DNA of 64,000 bases. It comes from Porodaedalea pini. Lineage: Eukaryota; Basidiomycota; Agaricomycetes; Hymenochaetales; Hymenochaetaceae. The notes beneath the pieces were generated by a model, which did no database searches, had not been told where the DNA came from, and worked only from the letters and a program-made list of their open reading frames with translations. Location of the stretch: assembly GCA_002794775.1 (NCBI GenBank), contig NBAY01000010.1, positions 744,001 through 808,000 of the forward strand, written 5' to 3'. Shown here piece after piece: positions 1 through 12,449 of this stretch. The position numbers were made by a program, and so were the translations under genes. How positions within the stretch are numbered: the first letter of the stretch is position 1; the number at the start of each line of letters is the position of its first letter.

Positions 1-282
1 CAGACCAAGCGCGTCTGACGGGCTTAATATTATTGTGACCGAAGGTTGCAAGGTTACTCAAGGGAGTTACTCTGGCTGAGACGACGACGACCGGGCGCGA
101 CCCCCGACTGATTGATTGGTCCATTTCCGTGGGCAACGCAAAATAGACCCGCGACGAATGGTGCAGAGCATTGAGCATCTGTTATCGGTACTTTCTTTGT
201 AAGTAAGTTGATCTCCTGTTTCCTGAAGGCTGTTAAATCTCTAACACGGTTAAAACTCTTATCTAAGTCGAGTTCGAGAGCC
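1..282. other. Upstream region of the first MFS gene, no gene seen
   Basis: No supported coding region. Open frames on both strands here are short and resemble no family I know. The stretch presumably holds the promoter and 5' leader of the transporter starting at 283, but I see no clear TATA box or other defined element. Confidence 0.5.
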
Positions 283-2991
283 ATGGCGTCCATAACACCA
301 CGCATGTCAGTGTTATTAGCAGAGGACTATTTCGACGACGCCCTAGGAAACGATGAGGATACTGAGGGGCAGGAGCTGGACGGAAGAACGCCGCTCGACC
401 GGACAATAGACCGGATAGGCATGGGTAGGTGTAGGTGTCCAGTGCTCGTTGATCAGACCTCTGAGACTTGCATACGCAGGGACCTATCAGTGGGCGCTGC
501 TTGCTCTGTGTGGATTCGGTGAGTGCTTCCAACCTATATGCGCTGTACAGAATTTTGACTCGTCTGACTATCACTAGGGTGGCTGGCAGATAACGTTGGT
601 AAGCTCGCAGGCGTACCGATGCAGAACATAATCTGTTTCGACAGATGTGGATACAAACTGTGGCGATCATCCTACCTAGAGTTCAACAGCATTTCGATGG
701 TACGAAGCTTTCTCTCGTTCCTGCGTTCCTGCTCAACTTGCGACTCCTACAGTTCCCGACAGCCATATTGGATATCTTTCTTCCTCAATGTTCGCTGGAA
801 TGATGTTTGGTGCTGTAGGATGGGGATCATGTAGGAATTTGACTCTTAAGCAAAGATTTCTCTTGCTGACTTTTTTCCCTGGAGGCTCTGATTTACTCGG
901 TCGGAGTACTGCTTTCAATCTTACGTTGTGCTTCACCGCGATCTTCGGTCTGGCTGCCAGTTACGCTCCTACGTTCTCGGCTTTATGTGTCGCTTTATTT
1001 TTCCTCGGGACGTCCGTTGGAGTGAGTCTAAATGCTACATAAAGGTCCTGTGCTGTCTAATATATGCAATAGGGATCTATGCCGACGGATGGCACGCTCT
1101 TGCTAGAACACATGCCAAAAGGCAAACAGTACATGGTCACTGCTCTTTCCGTATTTTTCTCCTTTGGATCGGTGCTATCTGCCATAGTGGGGATCATCGT
1201 CATTCCTGGGCACTCGTGTCCTACTAAAACCGAGACTAGTCCTGCGTGCGACGTCGAAACAAGCAACAAGGGCTGGAAATACTTGCTTATGACTATTGGG
1301 TTCATTGTACGTCGTCATCTTTTCTCCGCGTACCGAGTAAAGCTCATCGGCGCAGACCTTGTCATTCTTCCTCGCACGTATCGTTTTCTTTCGTCTACAC
1401 GAGTCCCCACGATATCTCGTACACGCAGGCAGACATGAAGAAGCGCTACTAAATTTACAGAAGATTTCTCGCTTTAACGGTTCCGAGCTATCGTTGGATA
1501 TAGAAGATGTATGCGACCATCGTTTTGCAGATGCATCCCAGGATGTGGAACAGGCACCCTTCATTCCCAGGGGTGCGGAGCGCACGGGGGCAGACGTTCG
1601 AGTATTGTTTGATGCTGATACCCACGCGGACCGTCAATCATCTAGCAAGAGAGAGCCTCTTGCGTCAGATATTTCGGCGGACGCAAGCAAACCTTTGTCT
1701 CCCTTCCCAGATAGAGTTCACTATGATTCGACGGGGTCGTCGGACGTACCCCTGGATTCGCATGCGTTTGTGACTCCCGCGACAGAGGACCCTCCTCGGA
1801 TAGTCAGCGAAACTGAAACTCCCTCGTCACACCGCAATTCCTCGAGCCAAGCTCTTGATTCTCCAGAAGTAAAAGAAGAAGAGTTACCTGTCCCTCCTAC
1901 TCGTCAGCGCAGCGAGCGACCCTCTACCATGAAACGCTCCCGTCGCTCCAGCTTGCATGAGGCAAAGGCGAAAGTGTATTGGGCACTTCCACGCCGCATT
2001 CGCAAGCCACTGTGGGCTTGGCTGGATAAACTAGGTCTTGTGTTGGGCTCCGAATGGCGGCGGACAACGTTGTTGGTATGGGCGATGTGGTGCTCTATGT
2101 CTCTCGGTAAGTTTACAGTGCATCCAATTCGTCCTTATTGTCTCAATGCTTTCTGCAGCGTATACGATGTTCAATGTATTTCTTCCAAAAATGCTGGAGA
2201 TGAACACGGGTGGTCGGACAGATGAGACTTCGAAGACGCTTGAAGAAACGATGTGGGACGTAGTGATATTCACTATCGCCGGATGCCCTGGTGCACTCGT
2301 TCGTCTATTTCTTGTTTCGCCATTTTACTTATGCTGATCAGTGTCGCGTAGATTGGGGCATACATGATTGAGTCGTCCTTTGGAAGGCGATGGTCGCTTG
2401 CCGGAAGCACGTTTGTTACTGCTGCGTTCTGCGTCGGTTTCATTTTTGCCGAGAGCTCGTTCTTTGTTCGCTTGAGCACGACCGGTATCAGTCTCAGTTC
2501 AACGGTATGTCCGAGCTGGCTGCCATGTATAATTGTTCACTAAACGCCTTTCTAGACGATGTGGGCTGTATTATACGGGTAAGGACGCGTTCACGATCTC
2601 GGAAATTTGTTCTAACTTACTTTATTCGACTAGTTGGACGCCGGAGATATTCGACACTGCTGGTAAGTTGCCTTCCGTCTTTGATACCATTAAATCTCAG
2701 TTATCATCATATCGTTTAGTCCGAGGAACAGCAACGGGCACCGCATCTGCCTTGTCCCGAATGTACGTCTTTCAACCCTGTTGCCTATACCTTGCAACTC
2801 GTCTCACATTTCCGACTAGCGGTGGCATGATCGCCCCAGTCCTCGGAGGAGCCCTGCTGGTCGTCTCGCGCTCCCTGCCAGTCTACACGAGCGTCGTCGT
2901 CTTCGTCATTGCTGGCCTTTGTACTCTGATGCTTCGCGTCGAGGAGGATGGACCGCGTCGAAGAGACAAGGTGCGGGCTCTTGCGCACTAG
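283..2991 (+). CDS. MFS transporter, SV2-like general substrate type
   Basis: Multi-exon major facilitator superfamily transporter, expected to be a 12-helix membrane protein; the substrate cannot be told. The start at 283 begins MASITPRMSVLL. It leads to a DRTIDRIGMG segment that splices at about 424/480 to TYQWALLALCGFG and then, via an intron near 519-580, to GWLADN, MWIQTVAIILPRVQQHF, AGMMFGAVGWGSC and GRSTAFNLTLCFTAIFGLAA. The loop PTDGTLLLEHMPKGKQYMV and the motif ESPRYLVHAGRHEEAL are hallmarks of the fungal SV2-like subfamily. The central cytoplasmic loop (about 1440-2000) is long, Ser/Arg-rich and poorly conserved. The C-terminal half resumes after 2040 and ends with GGMIAPVLGGALLVV and a basic tail. 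About nine introns are needed and some donors (GTTGGT) are atypical. No disrupted exon was found, but exact splice sites are inferred. Confidence 0.82.
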
Positions 2992-4266
2992 AGGCGTAGA
3001 TGTTTGTTTTCTTGGACATCTGTGTGTGTTTGTAGCATATTTTTGTCGAGGCTAATCGCGAGTATATCGCTTTACTGCCTATAGTTTTTGTGATGAAGTC
3101 CACCTAGCGATGGCGATGGATGTCAATACTTGTTTGCATGTTGTACAGTCAGATTTTGCGTTGATCCGGCGCGGCCCTACAACAGAAAGTGTCCAGATTC
3201 AGGAGCACTAGTCCTCAACACGCGACTTTACTCTGAAAGGTCCCATAACATTAGTCTTTTTTAAAAGATATGGATCTCACGTAAAGCAAGAACTGGCCGC
3301 TGCACTATCAGATACATCTCGTGCTCCCCCACTGTCACCGTACATACACCAAGTCTCGTCGCCCCTACCGATAACTTAAACGAAACGAATCGCATTCCAC
3401 AGGAGAGCTGATACAGAGCTTAGCTCAGGGAGTTGTATAGGATACCAATCTCTGCGTTCTTGTTCATCCAATATGTAAATGAGATGGGTAAAGGAAAGTC
3501 GTGAGAATGTGCAACACGAAATTCTGTAGTCCAGAAAGGCTCATCTGAATTAATATTGTCAGCGCGCGCTGCGAATGTCTAAGGTAAAATGAAAGAAATT
3601 ATTACTTTGATTTCAGACTCTAGTTCAGCCGCTGCTGTTGATAATGCTATCTGAAAGGCATAAAAAAGCTATATATAAAAATGCAGGTATATTAATAATC
3701 GGAAACTAAGCAGCGCACGCGTTATTAATTACCGGCCAATCACGATAGACATCTAATACTTAGCCGAGACGCTGCGCTCGTGACTGACATTGTCACGTGT
3801 ACGGTCCCGAAACGCTCGCGCTCTGCGGATCCGCGACTTCGTTTCCAACAACCAGATGCAAGTCGTAGTCTTACTCAGACTGTACTCTACATCGCACTCC
3901 TACCCAATGCCGAGTCCACCTGTCACGCAAAGTGCGAACGAGAGCATGCAGGCGTTGCAAATACTCCGCAGAGCGGGGACATCAGAGAAGGCGAACAATC
4001 AAACACGCGACGAGTTCATGGATCAATGCACTTTTTATATCTGGCCATGCATGTCTCCAGACCATGGGACCCAAATCAAAAGGTCGTCGATGGGCATAGG
4101 GTGAGCTTTACCTCTCTCTTCCACGACCACGCCCTCTCCCTCCCCTATGGCCACTCCCTCCCCTGTGGCCGCTCACTATTCTCTGTCAGGTTCGTTTCTG
4201 TGTCTGCAGTTCTAAAGCTGTTTTTATTTATTTATTTGAATATATTTGAATTCAATTTTTCTGTAG
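2992..4266. other. Spacer between MFS gene and NLR-like gene
   Basis: AT-richer DNA with no recognisable gene over about 3000-3780. From 3780 to 4266 an open frame leads into the C2 domain of the next gene, but its N-terminal part is low-complexity and unlike the family. It probably holds the promoter, leader and perhaps a short first exon of the NLR-like gene. An exon ending near 4089 (donor GTGAGC) is possible, but I could not join it in phase to the C2 exon. Confidence 0.45.
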
Positions 4267-7200
4267 TCCTCCGCGTCACAGACATAAAGCGGAAACGAAC
4301 TGTGTGTAGCAGAAAGCCGGATCTTTATGTTCAAGTGCAACATGGCAACGTCGTGAGGCGGACGCCGCCAGTCAAGAAGAACTTACCGCCCGAATGGAAT
4401 GAGAGCTTTTCATTGGCATCGTAGGTAGATATAGTACACTGAATACATAAATTATTCAAGTCTACGCATGCAGGTCATCTTCGGATACGTCCACGGTCCT
4501 CAATATTCAAATCAAACACAAATCATCAGTCCGGAAAGACCATTGTGTCGGCTTCGTCGATATAGAGCTACCTGATCTGTTAGAGAAATGTGCTAATGGC
4601 GAAGGTGATCGTTCTGACTGCTGTGGTCGTTGATGAATCGCTCAACATAAATTGTCAGTAGCCCAGCTATGCCTCAAGCCGCGTTCTGGAAAATCATCCA
4701 CGGTGCTTGCGGGCATTCTTCATTTACGCCTCGAGGTCACCGATGCCATGACAAATATGGATAATGACATCAACGCCGTGGTGCAGGCAGTTCAGCACAG
4801 TGGAATTACAAGCCCAGCGGAGACTGCAGTCTCCTCTGCTGTCGCGATTGTTGACGGAGCTGGCAATCAGCTGAGTCACGAGGCTGATTTGTACGAATCT
4901 ATCGGAAACCTTTTCGCGAAGCTGGACACTTTCGTCAACCTTATTGATACCTTATCCGAAGTAACCCTGTTGTTCTTGGCGATGCGTATTCATGATTGCT
5001 AAGAACGGCTAGGTTCATCCATATCTGAAAGCTGCATGGACAGTGGCTTCAGCTCTGTACAGGGCATGTTCGACGAGCGATTGAATGCCTTAAATGAATA
5101 TTTTTGTCCAGGGCATCTCAAATCAGTTCAAAGTTGACAAAAAAGTCGTCGACCTTGTGCGCGCTATGGACGAAGCGCTCGGATTCGTCCACGATGTAGA
5201 TTCTCTCCCGAGCAAGGTTCGAAGTCTAGAGCAAATCATCGTCCGACTCTTGAAGCAAACCGTCGAGTGTTGTCTCTTCGTTCGGCAATACGCTCATCAT
5301 AGATTTGCTAGTGAGCTCATCACTCTGAAGCAGTAGCCGAAACATATTAAATCTTTCTCTTAGAACGTATGCTTGACTTGAATAGTAGCAGAAAGATAGA
5401 CGAATTTAAACAGACGCTCGACGGTTTCAAGGATGTCCTGAATTCAGGAATTGTAGTCCACACTGCTCTTGTTTCTGCACAGATGTCGGATAAGATCGAT
5501 GATTTAGGTACGTATTAGTCCTATACTACCGTTGAACTCGACTGAAACGCTTCAATCAGTTTTACAGCAGCGGCTATTACTTCTTCGACAGCAACTAGAG
5601 CCCCACATGATGGATGCATTCAATCGCCCTTTATGTCTTTGTGGAACACGCGATGGTATTCGAGATCAAGTCATGGACTGTCTGTTGTCAGAAACAGACC
5701 AGAATATTATCTGGCTTCATGGTGTTGCAGGTTCCGGCAAGAGTACGATTGCGTCGACCATGGCAGAATATTTCCGGGATATGGGCCGCCTTGGCGCGTT
5801 CTTGTTCTTTGAACGGGGAAAGAGCAAGCCCGAATCCGTTGTTTGAACTATTGCCTATGGGCTAGCCTCGTTTGACACATCGATAGCAACACATATGGCT
5901 GCTGCTATCCAGCGGGGCGATGCCATTGCTACGGCTCCAGCTGGAAGCCAGTTCAAGAAACTCTTACTGGAACCCCTCACTGCAGCTGCAGCCGCTATAC
6001 AAGGTCCTATCGTCGTCATCCTCGACGCGTTGGATGAGTGTGGTACGATCGAGACTCGGCGAAGCTTAGTGCAGCTTTTCCGCCAAGAATTCTTAGAACT
6101 CCCTAAGAATTTTCGGTTCCTCATCACGAGCCGACTGGAGACGGACATCGAGAAAGCCTTGTCTTCCCGGTCAGACCCCGTTCATGCGATGGAGTTAGAC
6201 TACACCTCGGAGACCAGTCAAAATGATGTTCTTTCCTTCATTCGCATCGAGATGAATCGCATTGTTAAGGAGGTGGTGAAAGTGCCGGAAGATTGGCCAT
6301 GGGACACGAACTTAGCGCTCCTTGGCAAGGCTTCGGGGGGCTTATTCATATGGGCATCGACGGCTACTAAGCTAGTTGAGGAATGCAGGGATGATCCGTT
6401 CCAGAAAGTCAAAGACCTGGTTTCAGATTCCCGCTCTCTTAATGGGTTTGGCCTCTACCAGTTGTATGCCACAGTGCTTCACAGTTCAGGCATTTCATGG
6501 GACAACAACAGATTGAAAGCTCGTTTCTCACAGGTCCTAAGCCTTATTCTTTTCAGCAAAATTCCGCTCACAATCGCTACTATTGATGGAATTTTGGGTT
6601 TCCCATCTGCATCGTCCTCGCGCTTCATACTGTCAGGTCTTCGCTGTCTACTGGTGTATTCACACGAGGAGCCTATTCGGCTCTTCCATGCGTCTTTTGC
6701 CGACTATTTGGTATCGGAGGAGTGCTCCAGGAGCCCTTGGTTCATCGACACCTCCGCCCAGAAGTCAATTTTAACTACACAGTGCTTTACTGTCATGAAC
6801 GACATGCTCCACTTCAACATTTGCGATATAGTGACTTCATATGTGCCTGACGAACGCATCGCGGGGCTTCAGGATCGTGTGGAGAAGAATATACCGTCCC
6901 ATCTGACTTACGCATGCCTTTTCTGGGCCCAACATCTTCGTGAGGCACCGTATTCACCTATGTTGGCGGAGGAACTATCAGAATTTCTGTATAACCGACT
7001 GCTGTACTGGCTTGAAGCGTTGAGTCTCTCAAAGAAGATCACTTGTGGTAGTCCAGTACTTTTGGACGCTATGGGATGGATTACGGTAAGCTGATTGGAG
7101 CATATAGGCTGTCGATGACGCTGATCTACGATTAGACACACGATACAGGAATCTTGGCGTTCTTAAAGGATGCTCGGAGCTTAGTCACTCGATTCGCTTC

Positions 7201-8389
7201 GCCCATTTCACAGTCAACGCCTCATGTCTATGTCTCCGCGCTTCCTCTTATGTCCAACGAATAAAAGGTTTCAGCTCATTATTTGAAGCACGCATGCTCA
7301 ATTGTGCAGGTGGATCGAAGAGGGCTTGAACGACAGTCATCGTTGTTGAAAGAACTCAGAGGCCACACAAACTGGGTCAGGTCCGTCGCATTCTCACCTG
7401 ATGGGACACGCATTGTCTCTGGCTCCAGTGACAAGACAATTAGAGTCTGGGATGCAGAGAGTGGAGAGGTCATCTCTAGCCCTTTTGAAGGACACACAGA
7501 CTGGGTCAAATCCGTCGCCTTCTCGCCTGACGGTACACGCGTCGTCTCTGGCTCGGGTGATAAGACAATCATCGTCTGGGATGCAGAGAGTGGAGACGTC
7601 GTCTCTGGCCCTTTCGAAGGACACTTAGACTGGGTCTGGTCTGTCGCTTTCTCGCCTGATGGAACACGCGTTGTCTCTGGCTCCGGTGATAAGACAGTCA
7701 GAGTCTGGGATACAGAGAGTGGAGAGGTCGTCTCCGGTCCTTTCGAAGGACACTCAGGCAATATCAATTCCGTCGTTTTTTTGCCTGACGAAACACGCGT
7801 TGTCTCTGGCTCCGATGATAAGACAATCATAGTCTGGGATGCACAGAGTGGAGAGGTCGTCTCTGGCCCTTTCAAAGGACACTCAGGCAATGTCAATTCC
7901 GTCGCCTTCTCGCCTGATGGGACATGCGTCATCTCTGGCTCCGGTGATAACACGATCATCGTCTGGGATGCACAGAGTGGAGAGGTCGTCTCCGGTCCTT
8001 TCGTAGGACACACAGGGTGGGTCTATTCCGTCGCCTTCTCGCCTGACGGAACACGCGTTGTCTCTGGCTCCCGTGATAACACAATCAGAGTCTGGGATGC
8101 AGAGAGTGGAAAGGTCTTTTCCGGGCCTTTCGAAGTGTCCGGATCTGGTACCTTGTCTCCTGCCTCCGCTCTTGACAAGGGTGTCGTTTCAAACTGGACA
8201 TTGGCTGAAGACGGATGGATCGTTGGAGAGAGAGGTGAACCGCTCTTATGGGCTCCGCCCGACCTTCGCCCCACGCTTTGGCGTCCCCAAAATACTGCCG
8301 TTTTTAGTTGTGCGTTTTCGACCAGAGTGGACTTTTCGAATGCTGCTCTTGGGGAGCGGTGGCAGGAATGTTACAAAGCGCCCGAATGA
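4267..8389 (+). pseudogene. NLR-like C2-NACHT-WD40 protein with two in-frame stops
   Basis: Fungal NOD-like receptor of the NACHT-WD40 class, whose relatives act in self/non-self recognition and incompatibility-type cell death. Domains in order: C2-like (VLRVTDIKRKR, KPDLYVQVQHGNVVRRTP, PEWNESFSL, then VLNIQIKHKSSVRKDHCVGF); a helical linker at 4640-5530 spread over several small exons; NACHT with Walker A GVAGSGKST near 5722-5748 and Walker B IVVILDALDECG near 6008-6043; a helical/winged region to 7085; an intron 7086-7135; six WD40 repeats at 7361-8134; and the conserved family tail ([28 protein letters not shown]). Two stops lie in the otherwise continuous frame: TGA 5844-5846, where the family usually has Arg before TIAYGLAS, and TAA 7262-7264 just before the WD40 region. 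It is therefore probably a recent pseudogene, though the second stop might be avoided by an unrecognised intron. The first exon is undetermined. Domain calls are firm; the pseudogene call is moderate. Confidence 0.8.
7361..8134 (+). repeat. Array of six near-identical 129-bp WD40 repeats
   Basis: Six tandem units of exactly 43 codons, each of the form GH-x5[35 protein letters not shown]. Units differ mainly right after the GH dipeptide (TNWVR, TDWVK, LDWVW, SGNIN, SGNVN, TGWVY), after the VSGS box and in the strand before VWD. Such high internal identity with confined variable sites is known from incompatibility NLRs such as Podospora HET-E/D/R, where repeats exchange by unequal recombination. 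The antisense open frame over this array is a shadow of the repeats. Confidence 0.93.
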
Positions 8390-10342
8390 CATTCAAATTT
8401 CGAACCTATATATCGGCATAGTAATCTACGGCAGTGATATATACTGATAGGCTTCGACAGTAATACATCTATGACGCTTTAGATAATCGTTCTCAGAGGA
8501 ATATGAGAGTTAGTCGCGAAATTGTTTGGTTATGATACGATTACAAGGATGGGCAAGCTGAAATGGAGCCCGCAAGCTCTTCGTGGAGGATTTAGGCTGG
8601 CCGATATGGGCTAGCTCGAAGAACAGAACGCTTCGCATTGTGCATATCTAGTGAGGAGCTGCTGCCTTGTGTTCGGACTCTATTTGCTTGTGAACAAGAC
8701 AGGCCTACTCGGAACTGAACAGGATCGTCTGGCTCGGGATCGAGTGGTCGCCAGCTTTTTCACCACGCCGTCGAGGAAGCTATAGACATTACACACTACC
8801 CTTCAACCCTTGCCTGACCATAGACGTAATGCTCGAAGCATGCCGATGCGTCAGTGCCTTGTCAAAACCTTCAGACTCTACCGTTGTTTGACATCCGCGG
8901 CGATTGCTACGGAGTGTGAGTCGTCGACGTTGTGCTACATCCTGGCCTACTGTAATGAGTAGGCTCGATTTCCAATCTCACTCTCGAACCCTGCACATGT
9001 ATGAGGCCGTAGGGCTGCTCCGTAAGATAGGGACTTACCAGAGACAAGAGGAAGGAATTTTTTCAGACTCCATATTGTTCCCGCAGGATGAACTGTGCCG
9101 ATACAATGTACAAAACGAAGTTAACATGCAGTGCACTGCAGTCAAATATATGACTGTCGTTTCCACAGGAGAAAATGGAAGTCTCGTTTGTACAGTGACT
9201 GTGGGACGACAGGTAATGAGGAAAATGTCTGATGTGGAAAGTCTGTAAAGTCGGAAGACATTTGATCATGAGCAGTCATTCAGTGATCGATAGACACGAG
9301 TAGGTCAGAGCAGCTCTTTCAGCGCCAATAGGTGAATTGGAAGGTATAAAGGCATTCTTGAATAATCTCGATGGTGAAATCGGAATTGCAGCTGTAAGAG
9401 TCACTGAAGGCTATTCAAGAGTCGTCAGTGCTTCCATTTCTGTGCATCAAGATTAAAGGGATGTTTATGGATGATCTGGTGCCTGCTGTCGGGCGTGATG
9501 CCCAGGACAGTGGCCATGGACGCGGCTTCCACAATCTTGAAGCTTGAAGCAAAGGCTTCTGTTACAATCATGCAAACCGATAAATCATCCAGCGCGCAAC
9601 TCAGAAAGGAAGAACGCACACTGGGTGATGCCATCCTTGCGGAAATTAATGCGGCCGATAGGGTTGATAAGCCGTACAGCGCTTCTTGGAGAGGTCGCAG
9701 ATGGAATTGTAGTGGTCACCGACCTCCTAAATGGTGCCTACCTTCGGGAGATCACCTTCGGAACATAGACGTCGCGGCAAGAAGAAAGAGAAGAGGCGTG
9801 ACAAGGAAAGAGCGACGGTCGTGGATGACGTGAGCAAGAGGCCACTTGGAGGTAGAAGTGAGATGAGGGAAGAGGATGAATGTTGCAAGTACGATGGACG
9901 CACACGGGTTTTGTACTGTATATGCCCGCGCGTTTGACTTCTTGAAAACTCCAACGATGTGCAGAGCCCGTCCGAGACTTAGATAGAAGACAGAAGTGCG
10001 CTTGGTCCGAGCCACAGTACTAGTAAAGATTGAGGTCGGTGAGAACTTGAAGATGGAATGTATTTATCCGGCGAATGTCCTGGCACAAAACTGTAGCGAT
10101 AAGTCGGTTAGCATTGATGTTCCGCATAAGATAGTCTTGCTTCTCTTCCAGCACACACCCGATGAACTCAGCACAGAAAGGTTCACCCCGATCCGTTCGC
10201 AACTTTGCGCCGGTCACGTGAGAGTTTATGGACAAACGCAGAAGTGGATCGACGCGCAGGTTTGTTTTTAGTTTTGTTTTTACGCGGCTGAGTAAACATC
10301 GCTGAAAGTATGCTTTCTAATCCCACTTGACCGTCAACCACC
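8390..10342. other. Gene-poor spacer with possible decayed element
   Basis: About 1.95 kb with no supported gene. Open frames at 8904-9248 (+), 9471-9833 (+), 9425-9634 (-) and 10020-10235 (-) resemble no known protein. The minus frame at 10020-10235 contains LRTDRGEPFCAEF, faintly like the integrase core of copia-type retroelements, but without the flanking conserved blocks. The region may be degraded transposon DNA. The last part should include the promoter of the MFS gene starting at 10343. Confidence 0.4.
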
Positions 10343-12315
10343 ATGAGTGCGCCCTCTGGTGCATCGGCCTCCAGGCCATCTAGCGAGTCCGAGGTTACCG
10401 CAGAGGTCGCGCCTGCGGTAGCTCCAGTGACTTCATCTGGCTCCGAAGGCGATTCAGAAGCGAAGCACCTGAGAGGCGGCACGACAGACTTTGGATTTCT
10501 CCCGATACCGAAACGACTTCAGTACGACTCGGAACGCGCTTTCACGTTTACGACAGTACTCAACATCACATTTGGATTTGCGAGCACTTTCAGTGAGTGA
10601 TGTATGTGAAATACGATGTTGTGAAGATTAATGGATAATTTGGCTGGGATGTGCAGCTGTAGCGAACTTGTATTATTGCCAGCCTTTACTCAGTGCGTAC
10701 TTTTATTTTCTTCGATATTCTGAAGAGATAAATGAACTTGTACGCCTTCCTTAATAGTCCAGTTGGCGGAGTCGTTCAATGTAACTCACGACGAAATCTC
10801 CAAGTTCGTTTTCTGAGTCTTTCGAATTTCGCCTACTCATTGCATGAATATCAGAGTCCCCACACTTATTCAGGCGGGGTTAGTTCTTTCCGCTCATTAT
10901 AACTTTTGTGGTATGTACTGACCATTTACTTCCAGATATGCTACTGGTCTTTTGCTTCTATCACCCTTAGGTGACTTAGTCCGTCGACGGCCTCTGCTCC
11001 TCCTTCTCGTCCTCGTCTCCGGCTCTCTCACTATCGGACTCTCCGTCACCTCCTCGCTCGTCGCATTCGAAGCGCTCTCCTTCCTCGTCGGCACCTTCAC
11101 CGTCACTCCACAGGTGCTCATCCCGCTCGCGGCAGACCTCGCCCCACCGCATCGCCGCGCCTCCGCGATCTCGATCGTCCTCTCCGGCCTACTCTTCGGC
11201 GTCCTCCTCGCGCGTGTGCTCGCGGGCGTCATCGCGGAGTTCACGACCTGGCGCGTCGTGTACTACATGGCTATTGGCGTGCAGTTTGGGGTGCTTGCGT
11301 CGTTGTATTTACTCCTCCCCGACTGGCCGGCGAAGAACGCGGGATCGGGCGTGAGCTATGCGGGTATCATGTTTTCGCTGGGAAAGTATGCGGTGACGGA
11401 GCCTGTGCTCATCCAGGCGGGGATCATGCAGTTCGCGGCTAGTGCTTGCTTTACGAACTTCTGGGTGACACTTACGTTCCTTCTTGGTGGCCCACCATAT
11501 AATTATTCGACGTGAGATCCAGATTCTCCTTCTGTTCCTTCTAATTGTGTGACACTGATGACCGAATTTAGACTCGACATTGGACTCTTCGGTCTGGTCG
11601 GAATGCTCGGCGTCAGCACGGGGCCCATCGTTGGCCGGATGATTGACCGGCTTGTTCCCTGGTACGCAACGCTCGTCGCAACCTTCATCCAGGTCGTCTT
11701 CCAGGCCGTACAGACCGGCGCGGGCGGAATCAACATCGCAGCGGTCATCATCGCGTGTTTCGGCCTCGACGTAGGGCGGCAAATGCAGCAGGTATCGCTC
11801 ACCACTGCCGTTTACAAGTGAGCCGCTCCTGACTTTATCTGGACGGGTCTACTGACATTCGTCGGTGTTAAGCATCTCGGACTCGGCGCGAGCGCGAATG
11901 AACGCCGTGCTCATCATCTGGGTAAGACGGTCCCAGGCCTATGCATTCATTCATTCCACTCACTTACATTGCCGCTCCTCAGATCTTCCTCGGCCAAGTA
12001 ATGGGTACCGCAGTCGGCTCGAAGATCTTCTTGCAATTCGGCTGGCGCGCCGCCGCGGCGTTCTCGATGGGCCTCTACGCGTTCCAAATCGGCATCCTGC
12101 TGCTGCGCGGCCCGCATTGCAGTCGTTATACGTGGTTTGGGTATAAGGGCGGGCTGGAGTCGCGCAAGGAGGTCGTTGAGGAGAAGAAGAGGGCGGTGGA
12201 TATGGGTGGGGAGACGCCGAGAGAAGAGGACAAGGACGAGAATCCGGCGGAGCGAGAAGAGAAGAAACCTGACGAAGTCCCGGGCGAAAAGAATGATCCT
12301 GGCCAAGCAGTCTAG
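10343..12315 (+). CDS. MFS transporter, 519 aa, eight exons
   Basis: Major facilitator superfamily membrane transporter, substrate unknown. A consistent model is exons 10343-10592, 10657-10692, 10758-10803, 10855-10878, 10936-11511, 11572-11817, 11873-11921 and 11983-12315, giving 520 codons including stop. The N-terminus is Ser/Ala-rich, then FGFLPIPKRLQYD leads into TM1 (TTVLNITFGFASTFTVANL). Exon 5 holds LLLLSPLGDLVRRRP, the MFS motif-A type loop (GD-x-x-RRRP), then ADLAPPHRRASAIS in the cytoplasmic side of the N-terminal half. Later exons give GPIVGRMIDRLVPW and LGQVMGTAVGSKIFL. The C-terminal tail after FGYKGGLESRKE is highly charged (Glu/Lys-rich) and probably cytosolic. Exons 2-4 are very short (36, 46 and 24 nt). 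It converges with HEM13, leaving only about 130 bp between the stops. No defect is seen. Confidence 0.88.
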
Positions 12316-12449
12316 TCGGCGTTTTCTTTGATGCATAAGATAGATTTTGTTTTCATTTTGTATGGATGATGAGCGTTAAGCGTACACAGAGCGGAGCGTG
12401 ATTGAGAAAGCAAGAAAGAAAGCACATTCAAATAAGCGACAATTATTCC

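Noticed and set aside
7279..8013. 244-codon open frame antisense to the WD40 array
   Set aside because: It mirrors the 129-bp repeats and has no start context or family match; it is a shadow of the coding strand.
10020..10235. Minus-strand LRTDRGEPFCAEF resembling a copia integrase core
   Set aside because: Only about a dozen residues match loosely, and the expected downstream blocks (PYTPQQNG type) are missing, so no retroelement feature is called.
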